Origin: Lachnospiraceae bacterium UBA7481
GTDB taxonomy: Bacteria; Bacillota; Clostridia; Lachnospirales; Lachnospiraceae
Direction: 5' to 3'
DNA: 5,197 nt
Assembly: GCA_002478505.1 (NCBI GenBank)
Contig: DLOP01000096.1
Span: 38,526 to 43,722, forward strand
Of the stretch, positions 1-5,197 are shown one piece after another. Within the stretch, counting starts at the first letter, position 1; the number at the start of each line of letters is the position of its first letter. Made by a program: the position numbers and the translations under genes. The notes under the pieces are model-generated. The model saw only the letters and a list, made by a program, of their open reading frames with translations. It ran no database searches and was not told the DNA's origin.

Positions 1-12
1 CTGCTCTGACAT

Positions 13-17
13 GGAGG
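13..17 (+). promoter_or_regulatory. Ribosome binding site of the 184-aa protein
   Basis: GGAGG lies six bases upstream of the ATG at 24. It is the only good Shine-Dalgarno match near the left edge and fixes the start. Confidence 0.75.
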
Positions 18-23
18 ATTAAA

Positions 24-578
24 ATGGAAAAATCGCAAGATTACTTTGGTAAAGCAATGGGTAATTTTATACATGAAATGTCCGGCGCCGGAGCCATCCG
101 GCATATGGTGGATCAGGGGTATTCCATCCGGCAGATCATGGAACGGCTGGATTATCCGACACCTCAGTGCAGGGTGGAGGAAACGGCATTAAAACATATG
201 TTAAAGCAAGGGATCTTATTGGAACGGCTGCCGGATCAGGAATATCGTCAGATAAAAATTCCTGCTTCGTGGGACAGAAGACAACTTTCCGAGGCTGTTT
301 ATGTCAGGAAAGAACGGGACGGAGAAGATTTTTCCTATGTGCTGCTTCCGATCGCCGAGCTTAAAAAAGACAAGGAATTATTATCCTGCTTAAGTGACAG
401 GGAGCGGGATTATCTTTGCGGTCTGCCCTGGGAGGGCGCTGAGGTATATCATCGATTGACGGGGCGGATGTATGAGATTGCGATAGAGCTTTCGGTGGCA
501 ATCCGGAATGGGCTGAGATTCTACTTTATAAAAAGCAGGGAAGAAGTTGTACTGCTTCGCAGCGCAAATTCGGCATGA
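24..578 (+). CDS. Hypothetical protein, 184 aa, helix-turn-helix-like N-terminal half
   Basis: I do not recognise a named family. The start is supported by GGAGG at 13-17, six bases before the ATG. Residues 20-70 are helical and contain a segment resembling a winged-helix unit (QGYSIRQIMERLDYPTP at 31-47, then a helix running to KQGIL at 61-65), which recalls conserved hypothetical proteins of Lachnospiraceae that I know only by sequence flavour. Residues 85-115 look like a short beta region (VYVRKERDGEDFSYVLLPI) and the remainder is mixed, ending in a basic, hydrophobic segment. No signal peptide, membrane helix or metal-binding motif is visible, so it is probably cytosolic. Stops at 7-9 and 20-22 in the other two plus frames could be the end of an upstream gene, so this may be the last gene of an operon entering from the left. 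It converges on the FAD/Rieske gene with only 23 bases between them. A DNA-binding role is an inference from the helix pattern only. Confidence 0.8.
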   Translation: MEKSQDYFGKAMGNFIHEMSGAGAIRHMVDQGYSIRQIMERLDYPTPQCRVEETALKHMLKQGILLERLPDQEYRQIKIPASWDRRQLSEAVYVRKERDGEDFSYVLLPIAELKKDKELLSCLSDRERDYLCGLPWEGAEVYHRLTGRMYEIAIELSVAIRNGLRFYFIKSREEVVLLRSANSA

Positions 579-600
579 GAAATGCTTTCATCAGCGTTTC
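579..600. terminator. Possible small hairpin between convergent genes
   Basis: The arms GAAATGC (579-585) and GCGTTTC (594-600) can form a 7-bp stem with one G-T pair around an 8-base loop. It begins directly after the TGA of the plus-strand gene and ends just before the TAG of the minus-strand FAD/Rieske gene, where a shared terminator would be expected. The stem is short and neither side has a proper T-run, so termination activity is doubtful. Confidence 0.3.
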
Positions 601-601
601 C

Positions 602-1906
602 CTAAAGTAAATTTGCATCCTTTACTGCCGGATTGTCAATCAGTTTTCCGTCTTCTTTAAACCGTGATCCATGGCATGGGCAGTCCCATGTATGCTCCTG
701 CGGATTCCATTTTAATGCACAACCCATATGAGGACAGCGCTTTAACGATGGAAACAACAGATTGCCGGTTGTTTCTATAGCGTTCAAAAAAAGCTGAGGT
801 TTTAATATACTTCGGCTGGGTGAGAATACTTCTTTGTAGATATTTTCCCTGCCGAGAACCAGATCGCGCAGGATCATGGCGGCTGCCATGGAAGAGGTCA
901 TGCCCCATTTATTGAAACCGGACGCAACATACAGATCCGGTGTGTTGCGGGAATAATTTCCGATATAAGAGATACCGTCAAGGCTGATGCAGTCCTGGGC
1001 CGCCCAGTGATATATTTCTTTGGCTTCCGGGTATGCGGATGCAGCAAAGCTTCGCAGCATCTTCCAATTTTCATGCTGCTTGCCGGTACGTCCGCCGCCG
1101 TCTCCCAAGATCAGCAGATTGCCGTAATTTCTAAAGGACAAACCCTTTTTATCCGCATCGATATAGATCCCATTGACATCTGCCGCATTGTTCAGCGCAA
1201 TCGCATAAGACCGGCTTTGGTAGAGCTTTAAAAAATAGCTGCCCCTTTTATTTAGGAATGGAAAATGTGTGGCAACGATGATTTTACCCGCTGTTATGAT
1301 TCCGCGGTCAGTATATACGGTATGCCCATCGATTTTCTGCACAAAGGTATGCTCATAGATATTCAGAGACTCTGATATCTTGGAAAGGAATTTTAATGGA
1401 TGAAACTGTGCCTGCTTTGGAAATAAAACAGCGCCTTTGATGGAAAAAGGCAATGGAAGCTGTTCGGCATATTCCGCCGGAAATCCGATGGAACGCAGCG
1501 CGTCTATTTCCCGTTCAATGGCGTGTTGGCTTTCACAGCTATAAACGCCGGCATATTTTTCTTCAAAATCACAGTCAATTGTTTTGGCGAGTTCGCGGTA
1601 TTGCTCCAAAGCTTTCTGATGTGCTTCAAGATATAAGGTCGTCTTTTCTTTCCCTATGGATTGCAACAGATGGTCATAAATAAGCCCATGCTGGGACGTG
1701 ATCTTAGCCGTTGTATTTCCGGTATTGCCGCCTCCGACTTTGTTTCCTTCTACCAGCATATAGTCCACACCTTCCTGCTGTAGAAAATAAGCGCAGAGAA
1801 CGCCACAGATTCCTCCGCCGATGATAAGATAGTCTGTTTTAGCGTTGCGCTGTAAAGTTTTGTGATTTTGGACTTTTGCTGTGGCATGCCAGAGAGATTG
1901 GAACAT
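602..1906 (-). CDS. FAD-dependent oxidoreductase with C-terminal Rieske [2Fe-2S] domain
   Basis: This 434-residue protein is a DAO-type flavoprotein fused to a Rieske iron-sulfur domain, the architecture of Bacillus YhfW-like proteins, whose substrate is not established to my knowledge. The N-terminal dinucleotide fold shows YLIIGGGICG (26-35), with Glu53 ending the second strand as the likely ribose ligand. It is followed by the family-typical GNTTAKITSQHG (63-74). A C-terminal FAD-contacting segment reads ASGFNKWGMT (328-337). The Rieske ligands are Cys391-x-His393 and Cys409-x2-His412, and Cys396 and Cys411 sit where the Rieske disulfide is usually found, so the cluster should assemble. 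No signal peptide is evident, so the protein is probably cytosolic. The open frame reaches back to 2005, but those 33 extra residues overlap the upstream gene, whereas the ATG at 1906 has TAGGAGGT six bases ahead. It lies 25 nt downstream of the tocopherol cyclase-like gene and probably shares its transcript. The fold and cofactors are secure; the reaction is unknown. Confidence 0.93.
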   Translation of the reverse strand: MFQSLWHATAKVQNHKTLQRNAKTDYLIIGGGICGVLCAYFLQQEGVDYMLVEGNKVGGGNTGNTTAKITSQHGLIYDHLLQSIGKEKTTLYLEAHQKALEQYRELAKTIDCDFEEKYAGVYSCESQHAIEREIDALRSIGFPAEYAEQLPLPFSIKGAVLFPKQAQFHPLKFLSKISESLNIYEHTFVQKIDGHTVYTDRGIITAGKIIVATHFPFLNKRGSYFLKLYQSRSYAIALNNAADVNGIYIDADKKGLSFRNYGNLLILGDGGGRTGKQHENWKMLRSFAASAYPEAKEIYHWAAQDCISLDGISYIGNYSRNTPDLYVASGFNKWGMTSSMAAAMILRDLVLGRENIYKEVFSPSRSILKPQLFLNAIETTGNLLFPSLKRCPHMGCALKWNPQEHTWDCPCHGSRFKEDGKLIDNPAVKDANLL

Positions 1907-1912
1907 GTTGGG

Positions 1913-1920
1913 ACCTCCTA
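1913..1920 (-). promoter_or_regulatory. Ribosome binding site deciding the FAD/Rieske start
   Basis: On the minus strand this reads TAGGAGGT, six bases before the ATG at 1906. It favours this start over the in-frame ATG at 2005, which would overlap the upstream gene by 74 bases. Confidence 0.85.
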
Positions 1921-1931
1921 AAAGATAACTG

Positions 1932-2723
1932 CTAGTATTCGTATTCAAAGCTGGTATGGTAGGAAAATAAATGAAATATCTGGATGTTTCCTTCATACAG
2001 CACATATTCCGCAGGACATGAGGCGGATTCTATGATCTTTCGGGACATCTTCCCGTTTTTAGGCGCGCTTAGGTAATGTTCATTTTTTATGCAGATCTGA
2101 ATATGCAGCTGGTAGTTCCCTTGTTTTAATATGATCCTTTCTTTGGTGCAGGAGAGAATCTGCACTCCAAGATAGGTAGCAAATCGGTATTCTCTGCCCT
2201 TATAATGGATCACGCTGATGCAGCCGCGGAATGTCAGTCCGCATATGGGGATTTCTGCCACGGCGGCCATGATCGAACAATCTTCCCGAAAATCATTGGC
2301 CTGTACCCATGCATAGGAGGAGGGGAAGGAACGGCCGCTGTCTTTTTCGATATATCCCTTTCCACCGGTAAAATCTATGTTTTTCCCGTTTAAAGATACG
2401 CGTCCCTTTAGCTGATGGCTCATACTGATAATACCGTGTCGGCATTCCAGGGGAAGAAATTGAAACGGTCCCATAATGTCATAGCGGATAGGGGATAAGC
2501 CATGATAAGAAATTTTTCCTGTAAGGGACAGTTCCGGCGTATGGATGTCCAGTATCACGCCTTGTTTGGAGAAATGACTGCCTTCTGTCATAGACGTCTG
2601 CCAGGAGCCGTTTTGTGTTATGATCTGGATAAATTGATTGGAATCTGACCGGCCTGCGATCACGCAGAGAGTTTCCGCTCCCTTCTGGTGTTTGAAATAG
2701 TATCCTTGAAAAAACTGATTCAT
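1932..2723 (-). CDS. Tocopherol cyclase-like family protein
   Basis: This 263-residue protein resembles the tocopherol cyclase family, calycin-like beta-barrel proteins named after plant VTE1, which closes the chromanol ring. Many bacterial members have no known reaction. Visible landmarks are an N-terminal GYYFKHQ (7-13), MGPFQFLPLECRHGIISMSH (84-103), and the signature GYIEKDSGRSFPSSYAW (123-139) leading to VQAND (140-144). As I recall the family, the residue after EKD/EKN is normally Trp; here it is Ser129. The C-terminal half is strand-rich and ends in an acidic, aromatic tail. There is no signal peptide or membrane helix. The ATG at 2723 is chosen because GGAG lies seven bases upstream and the family similarity begins within its first ten residues. 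The longer frame back to a TTG at 2879 adds 52 residues with no such support. It is the first gene of a likely two-gene operon with the FAD/Rieske oxidoreductase, suggesting that the two act on a common hydrophobic or quinone-like compound, which is inference only. Confidence 0.82.
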   Translation of the reverse strand: MNQFFQGYYFKHQKGAETLCVIAGRSDSNQFIQIITQNGSWQTSMTEGSHFSKQGVILDIHTPELSLTGKISYHGLSPIRYDIMGPFQFLPLECRHGIISMSHQLKGRVSLNGKNIDFTGGKGYIEKDSGRSFPSSYAWVQANDFREDCSIMAAVAEIPICGLTFRGCISVIHYKGREYRFATYLGVQILSCTKERIILKQGNYQLHIQICIKNEHYLSAPKNGKMSRKIIESASCPAEYVLYEGNIQIFHLFSYHTSFEYEY

Positions 2724-2730
2724 GCATGCA

Positions 2731-2734
2731 CTCC
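2731..2734 (-). promoter_or_regulatory. Ribosome binding site deciding the cyclase-like start
   Basis: GGAG on the minus strand, seven bases before the ATG at 2723. It is a short match, but together with the family's usual N-terminus it selects this start over the far upstream TTG at 2879. Confidence 0.6.
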
Positions 2735-2795
2735 ATATTGAATAATGTATCAGGAATAAATTATCTCTTCGCTTTGCTATAAGCTTGCCCAAAAT

Positions 2796-2811
2796 TTGTT
2801 TAAGTAAACAA
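2796..2811. promoter_or_regulatory. Perfect 16-bp inverted repeat, candidate operator
   Basis: On the minus strand this reads TTGTTTACTTAAACAA: two perfect 7-base arms around two central bases. It lies about 70-90 bases before the start of the cyclase-like gene. A weak promoter-like pair, TTAAAC with TATAGC 16 bases further on, would be covered by it. The size and symmetry suit a dimeric repressor of TetR or MarR type, but no regulator gene is in the window. The rest of the 173-base gap (2724-2896) holds no gene; the plus strand there has an isolated AAGGAGG (2828-2834) with no start codon after it. Confidence 0.45.
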
Positions 2812-2896
2812 GGGTTGAAATAAAAGTAAGGAGGTAACGAACGTAAGGATATAAACAAAGAGGGGGCTGTTTGTATCAATAAAGATATTGGGGAAA

Positions 2897-3163
2897 TTAG
2901 AATTGTTTTAGTATATTGTGATGTCCCACATCCACCAGAATTATCATTTTATCGTCTTCATAATACCAGATAATGCGGATATCCATGTTTACACTGCATT
3001 CAAAAAGATCAGAGGTTCCCTGAATGCGTTTTGTACGAAGTGAAGGATGAGAAGGATTCTCTGCTAAAAGTTCCAGTTTGTTTTTCAGTTGTTTCTTTTC
3101 CCGAGGAGTCAGATTCTTAAAATGTTTTTGAAAGCGAGGAGTAAAGGTAAATGAGTATGTCAT
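2897..3163 (-). CDS. RelE/ParE-family toxin of a type II toxin-antitoxin system
   Basis: This small basic protein of 88 residues has the RelE/ParE toxin layout: an N-terminal strand (YSFTFTPRF, 3-11), a helical hairpin rich in Lys (about 12-36, with LTPREKKQLKNKLELL at 18-33), then strands carrying LFECSVNMDIRIIWYY (53-68, with the conserved Arg63) and a C-terminal IILVDVGHHNILKQF (74-88). The Asp78, His81 and His82 cluster resembles the C-terminal His region of YafQ-like members, which cut mRNA on the ribosome. Family members that act on gyrase usually lack this, so an mRNA interferase is more likely, though this is not proven by sequence alone. The length is typical and the frame intact, so it is probably active. 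The start ATG at 3163 overlaps the TAA of the antitoxin by one base (TAATG), implying translational coupling; an AGAGG-like site lies just upstream inside the antitoxin. Confidence 0.9.
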   Translation of the reverse strand: MTYSFTFTPRFQKHFKNLTPREKKQLKNKLELLAENPSHPSLRTKRIQGTSDLFECSVNMDIRIIWYYEDDKMIILVDVGHHNILKQF

Positions 3164-3423
3164 TATTCTGCCTCTAACTTGTTAAATAGTGCATCTACGT
3201 TGTCAAATACAGGTTGTTCTCCGGATGATATTTTGGTTTTTACTTTTCCAAGTTCATCCTTAAGTTCATCCAGATATTTTTTTGGATAAACGGCTACAGG
3301 CATAATACAGATGATACCGTCTTTTTCAAAAATTTCTAATTTATCTCCTTCTGACAGACCAAGACTAACAATAATTTCTTTTGGAATAGTGATTTGGGAT
3401 TTTTGACGTAATTCAGCTAACAA
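3163..3423 (-). CDS. AbrB/MazE/SpoVT-fold antitoxin (TTG start)
   Basis: This 86-residue protein begins with a swapped-hairpin AbrB DNA-binding domain: LRQKSQITIPKEI (5-17), LGLSEGDKLEIF (21-32) and DGIICIMPV (35-43). The C-terminal part (about 44-86) is charged and helical (YLDELKDELGKVKTKI, then VDALFNKLEAE) and is the probable toxin-binding tail. It should neutralise the RelE-like toxin encoded next and bind its own promoter as autorepressor. The start is TTG at 3423: AAAGGAGG sits exactly seven bases upstream and no ATG lies nearby in frame. A TTG start on the first gene of a tightly coupled pair may modulate antitoxin dose. AbrB-fold antitoxins most often partner MazF or PIN toxins, but E. 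coli PrlF-YhaV shows that a RelE-fold partner is possible. Identification of the DNA-binding domain is secure; the antitoxin role rests on gene order and size. Confidence 0.88.
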   Translation of the reverse strand: MLAELRQKSQITIPKEIIVSLGLSEGDKLEIFEKDGIICIMPVAVYPKKYLDELKDELGKVKTKISSGEQPVFDNVDALFNKLEAE

Positions 3424-3430
3424 AATACCG

Positions 3431-3438
3431 CCTCCTTT
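3431..3438 (-). promoter_or_regulatory. Strong ribosome binding site for the TTG-started antitoxin
   Basis: AAAGGAGG on the minus strand, seven bases before the TTG at 3423. It is the evidence for accepting a non-ATG start. Confidence 0.85.
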
Positions 3439-3453
3439 AATGAAAATTAAAAA

Positions 3454-3476
3454 GTAAGAAATTCCTATTTTCTTAC
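3454..3476. promoter_or_regulatory. 23-bp inverted repeat, probable autorepression operator
   Basis: Perfect 8-base arms GTAAGAAA (3454-3461) and TTTCTTAC (3469-3476) surround seven bases. The repeat starts five bases downstream of the -10 box of the toxin-antitoxin promoter, so it spans the expected transcription start. This is the standard place for an antitoxin or toxin-antitoxin complex to bind. A further CTTAC half-site occurs at 3524-3528, upstream of the -35 box. Confidence 0.6.
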
Positions 3477-3480
3477 AAAT

Positions 3481-3509
3481 AGTATATGCGATTTATAATA
3501 TTTTTACAA
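3481..3509 (-). promoter_or_regulatory. Sigma-A-type promoter of the toxin-antitoxin operon
   Basis: On the minus strand TTGTAA (3504-3509) and TATACT (3481-3486) are separated by exactly 17 bases. An A/T-rich stretch including the palindrome TTTTTAAAAA (3514-3523) lies directly upstream and could act as an UP-like element. The expected start falls near 3474, inside the inverted repeat, leaving a leader of about 50 bases. Confidence 0.7.
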
Positions 3510-3573
3510 GAAATTTTTAAAAACTTACGCTTTTTGTTATTGAGAATTTGTAGGCTGTGGAAAGGCATGGTTA

Positions 3574-4941
3574 TTAAATAGAATAGGATTGCGAAAACGT
3601 TGTTTTGCGGATGATAAGATATACAATCAGCACGAATGCTCCGTCAAAGGCCCAGATGATCGGCTCCGTAATACAGACTCCTAAGTATCCGAGCCATGGA
3701 ACCAGCAGACGGATAGCAATGATCTTGCCTAAAAGTTCTGTTACGCTGACAATGATCGGTACGATGCGTCGCCCCATACCCTGAAGAACATTACGTAATA
3801 CGATCAGAGGGATCAGCACATAGAAACAGGGAACACTGATCCGTACATATTGGGTAGCCGTTTCAATCAGAAAAAGATTAGCGGCATCTTCTTTATCAAT
3901 AATCAAACGTACAAATTGTTCTGTGAAAGGAAATAATAACAGCATGCAAATGGTGCTCCACAGGATGCCTAAGAACATCCCATTTTTTACGCCTTTAAAA
4001 ACCCGGTCCATTTTACCGGCGCCGTAATTCTGGCTGGTAAAGGTGGCGCAGGCAGCTCCGGTGACGGCGATCGGCATCATAAACAGGGAGATTACTTTTC
4101 TGGCAGAAATATGCGCCGCAATAGTTTCTTCTCCAAGGCCGTTGATACCGCTTTGCAGAATTACGGAACCTAACGAAACAATAGCAAGCATCATTGCCAT
4201 GGAAAGACCGGTTGACAACATTTTTCCAAGTAAATTTCTGTCAAAAGAAAAATCCTTTTTGGATAAATGAATTTCGGGACATTTCTTCATAATATAAATA
4301 AAGCACAAAATTGCGGAAATGCACTGCGCCAGTATGGTTGCCAGAGCAGCGCCACGGATGCCCAGCGGGATCACTACCACAAATAAAAGATCCATGCCGA
4401 CATTTAAGATTGTCGAAATGATAAGAAAAATCAATGGTACTGTGCTGTTACCTACCGCCCTAAGGATATTGGCGCACATATTGTAAGCCATCGTAAAGAT
4501 CAATCCCATCAGAAGGATACTGATATAATCATATGCATTATCGATAACTGTATCCGGCGTATGAAGAAGTACCAGAATATCCCGGATAAAAAACAGGCTA
4601 AAAATAGTCAGGACTATTGTAGAAATGACTGCCAGAGTAACCGTAGCGGCAACAGAACGACGGACGTTTTTTTCATTACCGGCACCAAAAAACTGTGCTA
4701 TGATAATGGAAAATCCATTGGTCAGTCCATTGATAAAGACGATAATCAATTCAGACAGGGAGGCGGTAGCGCCTACGCCTTCCAGCGCCTCTACGCCGAT
4801 ATTTCGGCTGACAATGATGAGATCCGCAAAATTGTAAAATTGTTGGAATAGATTGCCTAATAGAATAGGAAGACCAAAAGTAAGCAAGAGCTGCATGATA
4901 TTGCCCTGCGTCATATTTTTGGGTTGGAATAAATTTTTCAT
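3574..4941 (-). CDS. MATE-family multidrug/cation antiporter
   Basis: This 455-residue inner-membrane transporter has the usual MATE length and about twelve hydrophobic helices (roughly 17-38, 55-82, 96-118, 137-156, 167-189, 197-217, 240-264, 283-303, 320-340, 360-382, 394-412, 420-446). Its two halves carry the paired family repeat: AQFFGAGN (82-89) and SQNYGAGK (303-310). Helix 1 contains LPILLGN (24-30) and Asp40 in NFADLIIVSR, the acidic position linked to ion coupling in NorM-like proteins. Loops with AVGNSTVP (162-169) and GMGRRIVP (388-395) are also typical. Members export organic cations, drugs or metabolites using Na+ or H+; the substrate here cannot be told. The start ATG at 4941 fits the family N-terminus, but its ribosome site is poor, an AAAGGA about 12 bases away. 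A candidate promoter lies upstream at 4988-5020. It is probably a single-gene unit, since the next minus-strand gene has its own promoter; no convincing terminator is seen in 3510-3573. Confidence 0.95.
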   Translation of the reverse strand: MKNLFQPKNMTQGNIMQLLLTFGLPILLGNLFQQFYNFADLIIVSRNIGVEALEGVGATASLSELIIVFINGLTNGFSIIIAQFFGAGNEKNVRRSVAATVTLAVISTIVLTIFSLFFIRDILVLLHTPDTVIDNAYDYISILLMGLIFTMAYNMCANILRAVGNSTVPLIFLIISTILNVGMDLLFVVVIPLGIRGAALATILAQCISAILCFIYIMKKCPEIHLSKKDFSFDRNLLGKMLSTGLSMAMMLAIVSLGSVILQSGINGLGEETIAAHISARKVISLFMMPIAVTGAACATFTSQNYGAGKMDRVFKGVKNGMFLGILWSTICMLLLFPFTEQFVRLIIDKEDAANLFLIETATQYVRISVPCFYVLIPLIVLRNVLQGMGRRIVPIIVSVTELLGKIIAIRLLVPWLGYLGVCITEPIIWAFDGAFVLIVYLIIRKTTFSQSYSI

Positions 4942-4987
4942 TAGCTGCAGTTTATCCTTTTTTCAATAGTTACGCAAACACCTACTA

Positions 4988-5020
4988 ATTATAATATATA
5001 TTGAAGAAAGAATGATGCAA
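4988..5020 (-). promoter_or_regulatory. Candidate promoter of the MATE gene
   Basis: A perfect TATAAT on the minus strand (4988-4993) lies 46 bases before the ATG. The best upstream -35-like box, TTGCAT (5015-5020), is 21 bases from it, which is too far. Overlapping -10 alternatives TATATT and TATTAT would give 16 and 18 bases. A promoter here is likely, but the exact boxes are uncertain. Confidence 0.45.
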
Positions 5021-5058
5021 GCGGTAAATATACAAATTAAAAATGAAATAAAAGAAAA

Positions 5059-5079
5059 AATTTGTGAAATCTACAAATT
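5059..5079. promoter_or_regulatory. 7-7-7 inverted repeat upstream of the MATE gene, candidate operator
   Basis: AATTTGT (5059-5065) and ACAAATT (5073-5079) are perfect complements around seven bases. A third copy of the half-site, ACAAATT, occurs at 5032-5038, 41 bases from the second, about four helical turns. The position between two opposed promoters would suit a regulator, but the halves are AT-rich and such repeats arise easily by chance. Confidence 0.3.
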
Positions 5080-5106
5080 ATTAACTAAGTAAAACAGATA
5101 TAGCTC

Positions 5107-5124
5107 GGTTTATAGAGGTTTATA
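5107..5124 (+). repeat. Tandem 8-bp direct repeat, 10-bp period
   Basis: GGTTTATA occurs at 5107-5114 and again at 5117-5124, so the two copies lie on the same face of the helix. They sit about 35-50 bases upstream of the -35 box of the right-edge plus-strand promoter, a location typical for an activator site. Confidence 0.4.
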
Positions 5125-5157
5125 AAAGGAGTTCACATAGAATTAACAACATATGAC

Positions 5158-5186
5158 TTGCGAAAAATGCTACACCTCTATATAAT
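5158..5186 (+). promoter_or_regulatory. Strong plus-strand promoter leading out of the window
   Basis: TTGCGA (5158-5163) and a perfect TATAAT (5181-5186) are separated by exactly 17 bases on the plus strand. Transcription would start near 5193 and run rightward past the edge, divergent from the MATE gene. No plus-strand gene starts before the edge; the only nearby ATG (5153) meets a stop after ten codons. The -10 region overlaps the right arm (ACCTCTATA, 5174-5182) of a 9-base inverted repeat whose other arm (TATAGAGGT) is at 5111-5119. Confidence 0.6.
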
Positions 5187-5197
5187 GAAGTAGTTAT

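Noticed and set aside
1007..1231. Plus-strand open frame of 74 codons within the FAD/Rieske gene
   Set aside because: It lies wholly opposite a strongly conserved gene, has no ribosome site and encodes no recognisable protein. The same applies to the other antisense frames at 1453-1683, 2205-2393, 4043-4270, 4561-4851 and 4625-4837.
1907..2005. 33-residue N-terminal extension of the FAD/Rieske protein
   Set aside because: It overlaps the upstream coding region, is not part of the flavoprotein fold, and the ATG at 1906 has a strong ribosome site at the right distance.
2724..2879. 52-residue N-terminal extension of the cyclase-like protein, including a hydrophobic stretch that could be read as a membrane anchor
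   Set aside because: It starts at a TTG with no ribosome site, spans a likely operator, and family similarity begins only after the ATG at 2723.
2877..2890. CAATA-AAGA-TATTG hairpin just after the toxin gene as a terminator
   Set aside because: It is a five-pair, mostly A-T stem with no following T-run on the minus strand, too weak to call.
3541..3573. Terminator for the MATE gene
   Set aside because: No GC-rich stem with a T-tract could be found on the minus strand between the stop codon and the toxin-antitoxin promoter.
5124..5185. Short plus-strand gene after AAAGGAG at the right edge
   Set aside because: The ATG at 5153 is too far from the ribosome-like site and the frame stops after ten codons.

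Overview
The window looks like chromosomal DNA of a low-to-mid GC anaerobic Firmicute, most likely a Lachnospiraceae/Clostridia relative. The grounds are strong AGGAGG-type ribosome binding sites, compact intergenic gaps, AT-rich sigma-A-like promoters, and proteins of gut-clostridial type. No rRNA, tRNA, CRISPR array or insertion sequence was seen. The placement is an inference from style and protein flavour.

Layout, left to right. (1) At 24-578 on the plus strand is a 184-residue protein of unknown function with a helix-turn-helix-like N-terminal half. It converges on (2), a minus-strand pair. The upstream gene (1932-2723) is a tocopherol cyclase-like protein and the downstream gene (602-1906), 25 nt later, is a FAD-dependent oxidoreductase ending in a Rieske [2Fe-2S] domain. 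The pair is probably one transcript, and a 16-bp palindrome (2796-2811) lies upstream of it. (3) At 2897-3423, minus strand, is a compact toxin-antitoxin operon: an AbrB/MazE-fold antitoxin starting at TTG, overlapping by one base a RelE/ParE-type toxin. It has a good promoter (3481-3509) and a 23-bp inverted repeat where transcription should start, as expected for autorepression. (4) At 3574-4941, minus strand, is a 12-helix MATE-family efflux transporter. (5) From 4942 to the right edge is 256 bp of AT-rich non-coding DNA with a candidate promoter for the MATE gene, several short repeats, and a strong plus-strand promoter (5158-5186) pointing out of the window, so a divergent gene probably begins just beyond the edge.

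The most interesting points are the redox/cyclase-like gene pair with a substituted residue in the cyclase signature, the less usual pairing of an AbrB-type antitoxin with a RelE-type toxin, and the repeat-rich divergent control region at the right edge. Nothing here clearly amounts to a wholly new system. Two gene starts were set downstream of the longest open frame (1906 and 2723) because ribosome binding sites and family alignment favour them.
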